Assembly (NCBI GenBank): GCA_028712795.1
Contig: JAQTPT010000004.1
Coordinates: 62,001-126,000, forward strand
From: Methylococcales bacterium
GTDB taxonomy: Bacteria > Pseudomonadota > Gammaproteobacteria > Methylococcales > Methylomonadaceae
Length of the DNA: 64,000 bases
Reading direction: 5' to 3'
Shown: in pieces, positions 37,773 to 46,880 of the stretch
How the letters are laid out: every line of letters begins with the position of its first letter
How positions within the stretch are numbered: the first letter of the stretch is position 1
Made by a program: the position numbers and the translations under genes
Notes under the pieces: model-generated
The model's database searches: none
What the model was told of the DNA's origin: nothing
What the model saw: the letters and a program-made list of their open reading frames with translations, nothing else

Positions 37773-39308
37773 ATGACTATCGAACTCTTGATTAACTTTG
37801 CGGTGCAGTTAATTGGAACCGGGGCCGCATTCTTCCTCGCCTACCGGTCCTTCCAAAAACGCCGCATTCAGCTAGGCGATGAACCGACACTACCCGAATA
37901 CTTTGTCCGCAGAAGCACCTACTGGATAGGAATCGCATCGTACTGCACGTTTATGGCAGCACTTTACTGGTTACTTACCTGGCTGTGGCTGCCCTTGGAA
38001 CCGCTTGTGACGCTCATCGTGAAGAGTCTTCGGTCTGGGGAGTTGGTCAGTCTTCTTAAGGGCTTGGACGGAAACACGATCATACCCTTGATTGCCGCCG
38101 GGCTGTTTTTATTTTCTATCGCCTGGGAAAGCAGGTTTAATCCCTTGCTTATTTTAAGGGACAGCATCCATGACGCTTTCGCAATTCCGACTAAGGCGGT
38201 AGAGGTCTATAACGCTCTCATTACATCGAGGTTGTCGGCGGTCGACGATGGACTAAAAAAACAAATTGCCAATCGCTTGCTGGTGACAAGCATCGACCCC
38301 GGTGATTTCGAAAAATCCAGCGCCACGGTCGAGTATAAATGGGCTCATAATTGCCTTCTTTTTGACCAGATACAGAACTATGCCAACCAATCGTCCTTTC
38401 GTCGTTTATTCAGCGAACCGTCTCTGAAATGGGGGGAAATCTGTATCTCCTATAATGCGATGTCAGAAAAAATTGCCGTCTGGAAAGAAGCCGAACCACA
38501 CTATACCAAGACGATCAACCTGATCAAGGAACTGGACCACCTCACTGGTCTTCACTGCCGCTTACTCGCATCGCTGGTCGTGTTCGGGAGCGCAAGCGAG
38601 AATGATATATGGGCCACCGTGAAGCAGCTCGGTGGCAACGTCCACGAAGCCCGCCTGAAGCACACTTATAAATATATCCTGCAATTCACGGCTGCTACCG
38701 CTATCGGGGTTATGTTGGGTCGAGAGCTTTCGGTCTCGTTACATAATGCCTTCCTGTTTCCCGATAAACCGCTGGCACACTTTAGTTACACTACGCTCCG
38801 GTGGGTCGCCTATGCCATTGCAATATATGTTCTTCCGATAGCGCTGGTCTTTGTTTCACGGACGCTCGCCTTCAGGCTTCAGCGAGAGCAATCCGATCGA
38901 TACTACGGGTTTTATATGGCAATGATGATAATGGGGTTCATTGTCAGCACCACGGTATCAGCGCTTATTCTAGAGTTAACTTTCTACCAAAGAGAGCATT
39001 TCAATTTTCTGGAAAGTTTCATGCAACATATGCGCTGGGGAATCTTGCCAGCGCTCATGTGCGGGTTTGTGGCTTATCGAATGGATACGCCAGTGAGCGA
39101 ATCGGAAACTTCAGGTGAAAGCATAATGGCTGCGGTGTTGCGTTTTCTTGGGTGGGCATCGATCGCCTTGATTATCATGCTTTATGCCACCGACGACCTG
39201 GCCATCCAGGAGCCGAATCTGCGTTTCACCCTGGTCGGCACGGCTTTCTTTGTGATCGGTCTTCTGGCGGCGGCTGCCCGTTTCAAAACGGCGAGGCCGG
39301 ATGTTTAG
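37773..39308 (+). CDS. Unrecognised polytopic membrane protein, 511 residues
   Basis: A well-formed gene with AGGAG about ten bases before the ATG. Hydrophobic segments are at about residues 5-24, 50-72, 103-118, 342-363, 380-402, 422-436, 453-472 and 486-502, with a weaker one near 303-318. Between 119 and 300 is a soluble, helix-rich domain (KAVEVYNALITSRLSAVDDG, FRRLFSEPSLKWGEICISYN, EPHYTKTINLIKELDHL). No catalytic or nucleotide-binding motif is apparent, and I do not recognise the family. Codon use looks somewhat GC-richer than the surrounding DNA, and it stands alone between a 767-base gap and a repeat-bounded relic, so recent acquisition is possible. Confidence 0.85.
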   Translation: MTIELLINFAVQLIGTGAAFFLAYRSFQKRRIQLGDEPTLPEYFVRRSTYWIGIASYCTFMAALYWLLTWLWLPLEPLVTLIVKSLRSGELVSLLKGLDGNTIIPLIAAGLFLFSIAWESRFNPLLILRDSIHDAFAIPTKAVEVYNALITSRLSAVDDGLKKQIANRLLVTSIDPGDFEKSSATVEYKWAHNCLLFDQIQNYANQSSFRRLFSEPSLKWGEICISYNAMSEKIAVWKEAEPHYTKTINLIKELDHLTGLHCRLLASLVVFGSASENDIWATVKQLGGNVHEARLKHTYKYILQFTAATAIGVMLGRELSVSLHNAFLFPDKPLAHFSYTTLRWVAYAIAIYVLPIALVFVSRTLAFRLQREQSDRYYGFYMAMMIMGFIVSTTVSALILELTFYQREHFNFLESFMQHMRWGILPALMCGFVAYRMDTPVSESETSGESIMAAVLRFLGWASIALIIMLYATDDLAIQEPNLRFTLVGTAFFVIGLLAAAARFKTARPDV

Positions 39309-39402
39309 CCATTTCATCCCAATGGATTGATAATGCCATTTGCCTTGCTATTCAGGATCTTTGTTAGAGGGTGGCGCCTATGTTTAAAAAATATCTATAT
39401 CC

Positions 39403-39957
39403 TTAACGAATGAGGTTGGATTGTGGCTCGCTATCGTTTGCACAATCCAACCTCATTCGCCTTACATTGATACCCAAAATATTTCTAAATTCATCTTCCA
39501 GCTTTTCCTTTACTAAGCAGATTTCGCTACTGTGAGTCTTACGTGCTTTCTCCCAATAATCATGCCGTTCCTTAAGTAGCGCCCGGCCATATTTATATTC
39601 GATGCTTGAGGGGACCACTGGGTACGTTGTGATATCAATAAAAACATCCTTTGAGTTGTCTATGATCGTGTCAAGCAAACACATGGCGGCTTCTCAAAGC
39701 ATTTTTTTTTTCGGAAGATAAAAATAGTAAAGGTCATTGTGGGTTTTTGAATCGGCGTTTGCTTTTTCTTTTATGCTTGGTTCCGATATATGATGGAAAG
39801 CCTTTGATGTGACACTCAGTGGCAGATCGAGGCCTACCAGCTTCTGGTACATTTCCTTAATCACCTGAGCACGTTCGATTGAAATAGTCTGATACCAAAC
39901 CTTCGTTAACAGGGTCAGGCAAAAACCCCGGCCGGAATTGTTTTTCTTCGTGTCTTC
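39403..39957 (-). pseudogene. Relic of an unidentified gene between two repeats
   Basis: One minus-strand frame runs from about 39957 to 39403 with a single internal TGA (39694-39696) next to a ten-base A tract. The first half reads LLTKVWYQTISIERAQVIK and AFHHISEPSIKEKANADS; the second half starts at ATG 39684 (MCLLDTIIDNSKDVFIDI) and could be a 93-residue protein. The 5' side merges into a CACGAAGACACGAAG-type repeat. The 3' end reads through a palindrome (39407-39459) that supplies the last residues. I recognise no family. Either a broken gene or a short hypothetical gene at 39403-39684. Confidence 0.5.
39407..39459. repeat. 19-base perfect palindrome
   Basis: CGAATGAGGTTGGATTGTG (39407-39425) and its exact complement (39441-39459) flank a 15-base loop. 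The half-site GAATGAGGTTGGATT recurs alone near 17164-17178. It may act as a hairpin at the end of the relic. Confidence 0.8.
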
Positions 39958-39966
39958 GTGGTTATG
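39946..39966. repeat. CTTCGTGTCTTCGTGG repeat fragment
   Basis: TCTTCGTGTCTTCGTGGTTAT is akin to the arm of the element inside the nuo operon (4091-4118, CTTCGTGTCTTCGCGGTG). Only one arm is seen here. It bounds the gene relic on its 5' side. Confidence 0.5.
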
Positions 39967-40010
39967 CTTTTTTAAGATGTGTCTTTTATTGATGAAAAAT
40001 GGCGAAGTCT

Positions 40011-42662
40011 CTATCCTTGAATCTCCAGCATTTTAAGTATTTCTTCGCGAATCAGATTTTGTTTATCCGTATCATTAATCGGTTGTAGTTGCTGATCGGT
40101 AATATAAAACATATCTTCAGCGCGACTGCCTATGGTGGTTATTTTTGCGCTGAGCAGATTGACTTCCTGTTTGATAAAGGCGCGGCCTATTGTCGATAAA
40201 AGCCCCGCGCGGTCAGTCGTGATAAGCTCTATGACTGTATGCCTGTTTAATGGGTCTGACTGAAACTTTACGCTGGTAGGGATAGGGAAATGCAAGGCTT
40301 GCCTTGATTTTGATTGACGATGGATGTTTATATGGTTCTTGGCGCCCCCGTGCAACAGGTTATTCCGGAGTGCCGAGCAAATATGAGCCGATCTGAATGA
40401 TTCATTTATAGGTTTTCCAGTTTGTTCAAGCACCTGAAAGCTGTTGAGTACATAGTTATCCTGGGTGGTCATGATTCTGGCATCAAGAATGGTAAGTCCT
40501 AATTGGTCGAGTGTATCGGTGCTGATTGAAAAAATAGGCCCTTCGTCTTTGGTGTAAACAAAGATTTCCGCACTGCCACGCTGGGTCTGTGGACGCAGTA
40601 AGACCAAAGGCAGGTCGGCTTCACTCGATGAGGCGATGGCCATCGTATGCCAGGCGATTTCATCCGCCGAATAACGCAAAAAATAATCATCGCTGGTGTG
40701 TTCCCAGGCGCTGTTAATTATTTCTTCAGATATGCCGAGCTTGAGAAGTTCCTCTTTTGCTTCCTGTTTATTTTCGCGCAACCGGTCGGCAAGCGCCACA
40801 GGGTTCTGTAGCCCATGGAGCAGAGCTTTGTGAGTGGCTGAATAAAGCTCTTTAAGCAAGGCGTCTTTCCAGTCATTCCAAAGCTCAGGATTTGTTGCGC
40901 GTATATCGGCTACCGTTAAGAGGTATAAGTGATTGAGATATTCGATGCTGCCGATTTTTTGAGCAAATTCATGAACGACATCCGGATCACTGATGTCCTT
41001 GCGTTGCGCTGTCATTGACATGACCAGATGGCTACGGACCAGCCATGTAATCAGTTTGGTGTCATGGGTGGAAAGGTCGTGTTGAATACAGAAGTTTCTG
41101 GCAATATCTTCGCCTATCGCGGAATGGTCTCCGCTTCTGCCTTTGGCGATGTCATGAAACAGGGCGGCAATATATAAAATTTCGGGTTTTGCAATCAGCA
41201 GAAAAACGCTATTGCAGAGGGGAAATTCATTGCTGTGTTTTTCCAGTGAAAACCGGCGTAAATTACGAATGACAAAAAGAGTGTGCTCATCCACCGTATA
41301 AATGTGAAACAAGTCGTATTGCATGCGCGCGACAATATTGGCGAAGCTGGGTAAATAGGCCGCCAGTACGCCATATCTGTTCATGCGTCTTAATTCATGG
41401 GTAAGCCCGCGAGGCCCTCGAAAGATTTCTATAAAAAGACGGTTGGCGGTTTTATTTTCACGGAACGCAGTATCGATCAAATGCAAGTTTTTACGGATCA
41501 ACCGTATCGTAGTGGCCCTGATGCCTAATAGTGTTGGGTTTAACTGCAATAATAAAAAAACCTCCAGTAAAGCCAGTGGATTTTGCTCGAATAATGACTC
41601 GTTTTCGGCTTCAAGATAACCATTGATGGCAATAAATTCATCGTTAATGAGCGTGATTTTGCAATCCATTTCCCCAGTTACAAAGCGTTCATCAAATAAT
41701 TGCAGTAACATTTCATTCAATCGCTCAAGCCCTTGCACTGTTTTAAAATAAAACTGCATAAACCGTTCGACATCCTGATTATACTCTTGATGCTCTGTGC
41801 TGAAGCCAAATTGCTGGGCAAGATCGCGTTGATAATCAAAAATGAGCCGATCTTCTGCCCGGTTGGTTAAAAGATGCAGCGCATAACGGATTCGCCACAG
41901 CACATCGCGTGCGGAAATGAGTTCCGCATATTCGGATTCCGGTAAAAAGCCATATTTAATCAGTTCCTTGAGTGTTGATGAATTGTAATGCCGCTTAAAT
42001 ACCCACGCGACGACTTGCATGTCCCGTAATCCGCCTGGTCCTTCCTTAATATTGGGCTCAAGGTTATAGGCGGTATGGTGAAATTTGGCGTAACGCAGTC
42101 GTTGTTCTTCCATTTTGGCGGCAAAAAACTGATCCGAAGGCCAAATCTTATTGGGTGTGATGCGGAGTATAAGCGCTTCATAAAGCGTGGTGTTGCCGGC
42201 GATGAGACTGATTTCCATCAGGCTGGTCATGATTGTTTGATCTTCAATGGCAACGTTAACGCATTCATTAACGGTGCGGACGCTATGCCCCGGTTTTAAG
42301 CCAATATCCCAAAGGAAAGTAAACAGGTTTGCCAGTGCTTCCTGATAAGGGGCCGTATCGTCAGAATCCAGCAAAATAATAATATCGATATCTGAATGGG
42401 GGAATAACTCTCTTCTGCCGAACCCGCCGACGGCGCACAAGCTTAATTGATGGGCATGTGCGCCGAGAAAATGCTGCCAACAACAGCTTAGTATCAGATC
42501 AATAAAATCTGACCTTTCTTTAAGTAGATCTGAAACTGATTGGTGGGGGTCAAACTTTAGTCTTAACTCGATGTCTTTTTGTTTTAGCAGGTGTTTAAAT
42601 TGCAATAGGCTGTCTGGTTGTTCGAAAAGCGTGGAGTTGATGTACTTATTCAAGGCGATCAC
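40011..42662 (-). CDS. glnD: [Protein-PII] uridylyltransferase / uridylyl-removing enzyme
   Basis: Glutamine sensor that adds or removes UMP on PII proteins and so controls nitrogen assimilation. 883 residues (E. coli 890). Domains in order: nucleotidyltransferase with GGFGRRELFPHSDIDII near residue 80; a helical linker with KEGPGGLRDMQVVAWV; an HD domain with ALFHDIAKGRSGDHS near residue 500; two C-terminal ACT domains at about 690-770 and 800-883 (TTDRAGLLSTIGRAF). It overlaps map by 4 bases, the frequent map-glnD order. Confidence 0.97.
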   Translation of the reverse strand: MIALNKYINSTLFEQPDSLLQFKHLLKQKDIELRLKFDPHQSVSDLLKERSDFIDLILSCCWQHFLGAHAHQLSLCAVGGFGRRELFPHSDIDIIILLDSDDTAPYQEALANLFTFLWDIGLKPGHSVRTVNECVNVAIEDQTIMTSLMEISLIAGNTTLYEALILRITPNKIWPSDQFFAAKMEEQRLRYAKFHHTAYNLEPNIKEGPGGLRDMQVVAWVFKRHYNSSTLKELIKYGFLPESEYAELISARDVLWRIRYALHLLTNRAEDRLIFDYQRDLAQQFGFSTEHQEYNQDVERFMQFYFKTVQGLERLNEMLLQLFDERFVTGEMDCKITLINDEFIAINGYLEAENESLFEQNPLALLEVFLLLQLNPTLLGIRATTIRLIRKNLHLIDTAFRENKTANRLFIEIFRGPRGLTHELRRMNRYGVLAAYLPSFANIVARMQYDLFHIYTVDEHTLFVIRNLRRFSLEKHSNEFPLCNSVFLLIAKPEILYIAALFHDIAKGRSGDHSAIGEDIARNFCIQHDLSTHDTKLITWLVRSHLVMSMTAQRKDISDPDVVHEFAQKIGSIEYLNHLYLLTVADIRATNPELWNDWKDALLKELYSATHKALLHGLQNPVALADRLRENKQEAKEELLKLGISEEIINSAWEHTSDDYFLRYSADEIAWHTMAIASSSEADLPLVLLRPQTQRGSAEIFVYTKDEGPIFSISTDTLDQLGLTILDARIMTTQDNYVLNSFQVLEQTGKPINESFRSAHICSALRNNLLHGGAKNHINIHRQSKSRQALHFPIPTSVKFQSDPLNRHTVIELITTDRAGLLSTIGRAFIKQEVNLLSAKITTIGSRAEDMFYITDQQLQPINDTDKQNLIREEILKMLEIQG

Positions 42663-43423
42663 ATTTCCTCTTTGCGTAGCGTCAAGATTTCATAGCCATT
42701 AGCGGCTACTAAAATAGTGTGTTCAAATTGCGCAGACAAACTGCGGTCTCTGGTAACCGCTGTCCAGCCGTCGGCTAAGACTTTAACGCCGCATTTACCC
42801 AGATTAATCATGGGCTCAATGGTTATAATCATGCCGGCTTCAAGCGCTGTGCCAGCCCCTGGCTTACCATAATGCAGCACCTGCGGTTCTTCATGAAATG
42901 CTTTGCCTATGCCATGTCCGCAAAAGTCTCTGACTACAGAGTAGCGATTGGATTCGGCGTGCTTTTGTATGGCGTGGCCGATATCGCCTAAAGTTGCTCC
43001 TGCTTTGATCTGATCTATGCCCAGGAACATGGCTTCCTGGGTTATTTTAATCAGGCGTTTTGCGTGTTGGCTGACTTCGCCCAGACAGAACATTTTGCTG
43101 GTGTCGCCGTGGTAGCCATCTTTAATGACGGTAATGTCAATGTTGACAATATCACCCGATTTAAGTTTTTTTTCGTTGGGGATACCGTGACAAACGGTTT
43201 GGTTAACAGAGGTACAGATCGATTTTGGAAAGCCGTGATAATTGAGTGGTGCAGGAATGGCTTTCTGTACATCAACGATGTAATTATGGCAGAGTCTATC
43301 AAGCTCGCCGGTAGTCACGCCAGGGACAACGTAGGGTTCAATCATTTCTAAAACTTGGGCCGCCAGTTTTCCGGCGACACGCATTTTTTCAATTTCACTT
43401 GGGGATTTTATGATGATACTCAT
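42659..43423 (-). CDS. map: Methionine aminopeptidase, type I
   Basis: Removes the N-terminal Met from nascent proteins; cytosolic. 254 residues. Metal ligands are visible in the order D-D-H-E-E: NIDITVIKDGYHGDTSKMF, CGHGIGKAFHEEPQ, MIITIEPMI and SAQFEHTILV. It begins MSIIIKSPSEIEKMRVAGK, the usual type I start. The bases directly upstream belong to a heptamer repeat array (43427-43523), and no Shine-Dalgarno sequence is seen, which is odd for an essential gene. It is divergent from rpsB. Confidence 0.97.
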   Translation of the reverse strand: MSIIIKSPSEIEKMRVAGKLAAQVLEMIEPYVVPGVTTGELDRLCHNYIVDVQKAIPAPLNYHGFPKSICTSVNQTVCHGIPNEKKLKSGDIVNIDITVIKDGYHGDTSKMFCLGEVSQHAKRLIKITQEAMFLGIDQIKAGATLGDIGHAIQKHAESNRYSVVRDFCGHGIGKAFHEEPQVLHYGKPGAGTALEAGMIITIEPMINLGKCGVKVLADGWTAVTRDRSLSAQFEHTILVAANGYEILTLRKEEM

Positions 43424-43426
43424 TTG

Positions 43427-43523
43427 AGGTTCAAGGTAAAAGGTTCAAGGTTAAAGGTTAAAGGTTAAAGATTAAAGATTAAAGTGGTATGGTTTTGAAC
43501 CTTTTACCTTTTACCTTGAACCT
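43427..43523. repeat. Heptamer repeat array with inverted ends next to map
   Basis: 97 bases. On the plus strand it starts AGGTTCAAGGTAAAAGGTTC and continues with tandem AAGGTTA / AAGATTA units. After GTGGTATGG comes the inverted series TTTTGAACC, TTTTACC, TTTTACC, TTGAACCT. The array starts 3 bases upstream of the map ATG. It could fold into a long imperfect hairpin in the 5' leader of map. Units are seven bases without spacers, so this is not a CRISPR array. Confidence 0.85.
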
Positions 43524-43548
43524 GGATTAGATTTTAACAGAGGTTTGC

Positions 43549-43577
43549 TTGTTGTAAACAGTAAATTATGATATAAA
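43549..43577 (+). promoter_or_regulatory. Candidate promoter of rpsB-tsf
   Basis: TTGTTG (43549-43554), a 17-base spacer and TATAAA (43572-43577), about 150 bases upstream of rpsB. The long leader between it and the gene would suit autoregulation by S2, known for rpsB in E. coli; the leader structure was not worked out here. Confidence 0.45.
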
Positions 43578-43728
43578 GTTAAGTTCATTTTTGTAAAAAT
43601 ACTCACGCTTATCGTCACGTTTGATAGGGTGCTGACTTCATATTTGCAGTTGGTTATCAGACGGGATAGGCGGAGGCATAACCCAACCCGGAATAAAATA
43701 TTCCGAATTTAAAACTTAGGAGAAATAA

Positions 43729-44469
43729 ATGGCAGCAGTATCCATGCGTCAAATGCTTGAAGCGGGTGTTCACTTTGGACACCAGACCCGTTATTGGAAC
43801 CCGAAAATGGCCACATACCTTTTCGGAGCCCGTAATAAAATCCATATCATTGATTTGGAAAAAACGCTTCCGATGTTTAATGACGCAATGAATTATCTGG
43901 GTCAGATGACAGCAAATAAAGGCACCATCCTGTTTGTTGGCACTAAAAAGTCAGCGCGTAAAGTTGTTGCGGAAGAAGCGGCTCGTTGTGGAATGCCCTA
44001 TGTTAATCATCGCTGGTTAGGCGGCATGATGACCAACTTCAAAACAATCAAGAAATCGATTAACCGTCTTAAAGAATTGGAAGCAATGAAAGCCGACGGT
44101 ACGCTTTATCAACGTTTCGGAAAAAAAGAAGCGTTAGGCATGGAGCGCGAACTGGAAAAGCTGGAACGGAGTCTTGGCGGCATCAAGGATATGAAAGGCG
44201 TTCCAGACGTGATTTTCGTACTGGATGTCGGTTATGAAAAAAATGCCATCAGCGAAGCAAAAAAATTAGGCATTCCGGTAGTCGGCATTGTTGATTCTAA
44301 CAATTCACCCGAAAAAATTGATTATGTCATTCCAGGCAATGACGATTCGATTCGCGCCGTTAAACTATACTGCGAAAGTGTTTCTGCTGCGGTGATGGAA
44401 GCGAAAACAGCGAGTTTGGGGTTGTCAGCAAAGTCAGATGATTTTGTTGAAGAAACCGCGGCAGAATAA
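43729..44469 (+). CDS. rpsB: 30S ribosomal protein S2
   Basis: 246 residues. Family motifs: [19 protein letters not shown] at the start, [26 protein letters not shown] and [16 protein letters not shown], with [20 protein letters not shown] in the last third. AGGAG lies seven bases before the ATG. First gene of the rpsB-tsf-pyrH-frr cluster. Confidence 0.98.
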   Translation: MAAVSMRQMLEAGVHFGHQTRYWNPKMATYLFGARNKIHIIDLEKTLPMFNDAMNYLGQMTANKGTILFVGTKKSARKVVAEEAARCGMPYVNHRWLGGMMTNFKTIKKSINRLKELEAMKADGTLYQRFGKKEALGMERELEKLERSLGGIKDMKGVPDVIFVLDVGYEKNAISEAKKLGIPVVGIVDSNNSPEKIDYVIPGNDDSIRAVKLYCESVSAAVMEAKTASLGLSAKSDDFVEETAAE

Positions 44470-44526
44470 ATTATAAATTTATCTTATACAACAGTTTTCC
44501 TTAGATGTGAAAACTTAAATAAGTGC

Positions 44527-44555
44527 AAAAAACGCCTCCTTACGGGAGGCGTTTT
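44527..44555 (+). terminator. Intercistronic terminator between rpsB and tsf
   Basis: AAAAACGCCTCC, loop TTACG, GGAGGCGTTTTT: a strong stem with a T run 57 bases after the rpsB stop and 32 bases before tsf. A partial terminator here, which lowers tsf relative to rpsB, is known in E. coli. Confidence 0.85.
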
Positions 44556-44586
44556 TACAGTGACGATATTTTGAGGAAATACAAGA

Positions 44587-45477
44587 ATGAGCATTACTAT
44601 TAGTGCAGGAATGGTTAAGGAGCTGCGCGAAAGAACAAGCTCCGGTATGATGGAGTGCAAAAGGGCCTTAGTTGAAGCCAATGGCGACATGGAGTTGGCT
44701 ATTGAAAATATGCGCAAATCCGGTTTAGCCAAGGCTGATAAAAAGTCAGGCCGTATTGCGGCTGAAGGTATTATCGGGGTTAAAGTCAGTGATAATGGCA
44801 AAGCGGCGGCCATCGTTGATATTAACTGTGAAACTGATTTTGTTGCTAAAGCGGATGATTTCGTCAATTTCGTCAATAGTGTTTCAGTGGCTTTATTGAA
44901 TGCCGAACACATTGATACAGAAGAACAATTGCTGGCAATGCCATTGGAAGGTGGCGTTACTGTTGATGAAATGCGCCGCGGCTTGATTTCAAAATTGGGC
45001 GAGAACATTACTATCAGACGTTTTGAAAAATTTAAAACCGCTGACGGTGGCACCGCATGCTATTTGCATGGCAATAAAATTGGCGTGATTATTGAACTGG
45101 CGACAGCAGATCAGGAATTAGGCAAAGACCTTGCCATGCACATTGCTGCCAGCAAGCCCAGTTATGTTTCTGAAGGGCAAGTGCCCGCTGAAACGATTGA
45201 AAAGGAAAAAGAAATTTTCAGGGCCCTATCTGCCGAAAGCGGCAAGCCTGCGGACATCATAGAAAAAATGATTGCCGGTCAGATCCGGAAATTTTTGGCG
45301 GAAGTGACCTTGTTAGGCCAGCCTTTTATCAAAGACGACAAAGTGACTGTAGATAAGTTGTTGTCATCAAAAGGTAACAAAGCTATCCGTTTCATTCGTT
45401 TTGAAGTGGGTGAAGGCATAGAGAAAAAAGAAGAAAACTTTGCCGAAGAAGTGATGGCGCAAGTTAGAGGAAGCTGA
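44587..45477 (+). CDS. tsf: Translation elongation factor Ts
   Basis: Guanine-nucleotide exchange factor for EF-Tu. 296 residues (E. coli 283). The N-terminal UBA-like domain has LRERTSSGMMECKRALVEAN and the first signature; INCETDFVAKADDFVNFV, which contacts EF-Tu, lies near residue 82; the dimerisation part extends to the end, GEGIEKKEENFAEEV. Confidence 0.98.
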   Translation: MSITISAGMVKELRERTSSGMMECKRALVEANGDMELAIENMRKSGLAKADKKSGRIAAEGIIGVKVSDNGKAAAIVDINCETDFVAKADDFVNFVNSVSVALLNAEHIDTEEQLLAMPLEGGVTVDEMRRGLISKLGENITIRRFEKFKTADGGTACYLHGNKIGVIIELATADQELGKDLAMHIAASKPSYVSEGQVPAETIEKEKEIFRALSAESGKPADIIEKMIAGQIRKFLAEVTLLGQPFIKDDKVTVDKLLSSKGNKAIRFIRFEVGEGIEKKEENFAEEVMAQVRGS

Positions 45478-45487
45478 GATCATTGGA

Positions 45488-45516
45488 GTTAGGTTGACTT
45501 TGCTGGGCAACCTAAC
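45488..45516. repeat. Inverted repeat between tsf and pyrH
   Basis: GTTAGGTTG (45488-45496) pairs perfectly with CAACCTAAC (45508-45516) around an 11-base loop. No T run follows. It may be an mRNA stem or a REP-type unit in the 107-base gap. Confidence 0.6.
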
Positions 45517-45584
45517 CTAAAACAAGTGACAATGGCTTGATGGGTTACCATAATCCAATTTATTAAACCGACCCGGAAAATACT

Positions 45585-46310
45585 ATGACTAAACCAATTT
45601 GCCAGAGAATTTTGCTTAAATTAAGCGGTGAGGCTTTAATGAGCGAGACAGGCGGCAGTATCGATGCTGATATTGTTAAACGCCTTGCCGTTGAAATCAA
45701 AGAATTATGTGAAGTTGGCATTCAAGTTGGTTTAGTTATCGGCGGCGGCAATATATTGCGGGGTGCAGAAAAGGCCGCAGAAGGTTTGGATAGGGTCACC
45801 AGCGATCAGATGGGCATGTTGGCTACAGTCATCAATGCGTTGGCTATGCAGGATGCGCTGGAAGCTCACGGCCAGCAGGTCAGGGTAATGTCTGCGCTTA
45901 AAATTAACCAGGTTTGTGAGGATTATATTCGCCGCCGGGCTGTCAGGCATTTAGAGAAAGGCCGGGTGGTTATTTTTGCCGCCGGTACCGGCAATCCTTT
46001 TTTTACTACTGATTCGGCTGCAAGTCTTAGGGCGATTGAAATTAACGCAGAGCTGATGATTAAAGCGACAAAAGTCAAAGGCGTGTATTCGGCAGACCCT
46101 TTAAAAAAGAAGGATGCTGTATTTTATTCACGATTAACTTATGATCAAGCGCTTGATCAGCGCCTCAATGTTATGGACACCACCGCATTGGTGTTGTGTA
46201 GGGACAACAATGTACCGATGCGAGTAATGAATATTTTTGAGCAAGGCGCTGTCATGAGGCTAATGATGGGCGAAGAGATTGGCTCTCTTATTGAACGAGG
46301 AACAGATTAA
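45585..46310 (+). CDS. pyrH: Uridylate kinase
   Basis: UMP to UDP, hexameric amino-acid-kinase fold. 241 residues, standard length. Motifs: [29 protein letters not shown], the [18 protein letters not shown] segment (UMP site), [20 protein letters not shown], and the ending LIERGTD. The stop shares a base with the frr start (TAATG). Confidence 0.98.
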   Translation: MTKPICQRILLKLSGEALMSETGGSIDADIVKRLAVEIKELCEVGIQVGLVIGGGNILRGAEKAAEGLDRVTSDQMGMLATVINALAMQDALEAHGQQVRVMSALKINQVCEDYIRRRAVRHLEKGRVVIFAAGTGNPFFTTDSAASLRAIEINAELMIKATKVKGVYSADPLKKKDAVFYSRLTYDQALDQRLNVMDTTALVLCRDNNVPMRVMNIFEQGAVMRLMMGEEIGSLIERGTD

Positions 46311-46867
46311 TGATTAGTGATATCCAACAGGGCGCTGCAACCCGCATGGGCAAGAGTATTGATGCGTTAAAGCATGAGCTCTCAAAAATTAGGACAGGCA
46401 GGGCACACCCAAGCTTGCTGGATCAAATCACCGTTTCATATTATGGAACGGAGTCGGCATTATCGCAGGTTGCCAATATTGCTGTTGAGGATGCGCGCAC
46501 CTTAACCATTACTCCCTGGGAAAAAGGCATGGTGCAAGCAATAGAAAAAGCCATTATGAAATCTGATCTGGGTTTAAATCCGGCCACCAATGGCATGACA
46601 ATCCGCATTCCTTTGCCGCCGCTGACAGAAGAGCGTCGTCGCGGACTGGTTAAAGTCGTAAAGCACGAAGCTGAAAACGGCCGTGTGGCGATCAGAAATA
46701 TTCGTCGTGATGCCAATTCAGAAATAAAGGAAGCCTTGAAGGAAAAAATGATTTCTGAAGATGAAGCGCGGGCAGCCGAAGAAAAAATACAAAAACTAAC
46801 TGATCAGTATGTAAAGGAAGTAGAAAAGTTACTGGAAGCAAAAGAGGCAGATTTATTATCCATTTAA
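46310..46867 (+). CDS. frr: Ribosome recycling factor
   Basis: Splits post-termination ribosomes together with EF-G. 185 residues, exactly typical. Conserved [60 protein letters not shown] and [19 protein letters not shown]. Confidence 0.98.
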   Translation: MISDIQQGAATRMGKSIDALKHELSKIRTGRAHPSLLDQITVSYYGTESALSQVANIAVEDARTLTITPWEKGMVQAIEKAIMKSDLGLNPATNGMTIRIPLPPLTEERRRGLVKVVKHEAENGRVAIRNIRRDANSEIKEALKEKMISEDEARAAEEKIQKLTDQYVKEVEKLLEAKEADLLSI

Positions 46868-46880
46868 TAGAGAAATAATA

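Noticed and set aside
37773..39308. Membrane protein as part of a defence system
   Set aside because: No nuclease, NTPase, TIR or cyclase gene is adjacent, and no effector motif is seen; only the orphan status remains.
43427..43523. CRISPR-like array
   Set aside because: Units are seven bases, run directly into each other and invert in the middle; there are no spacers and no cas genes.
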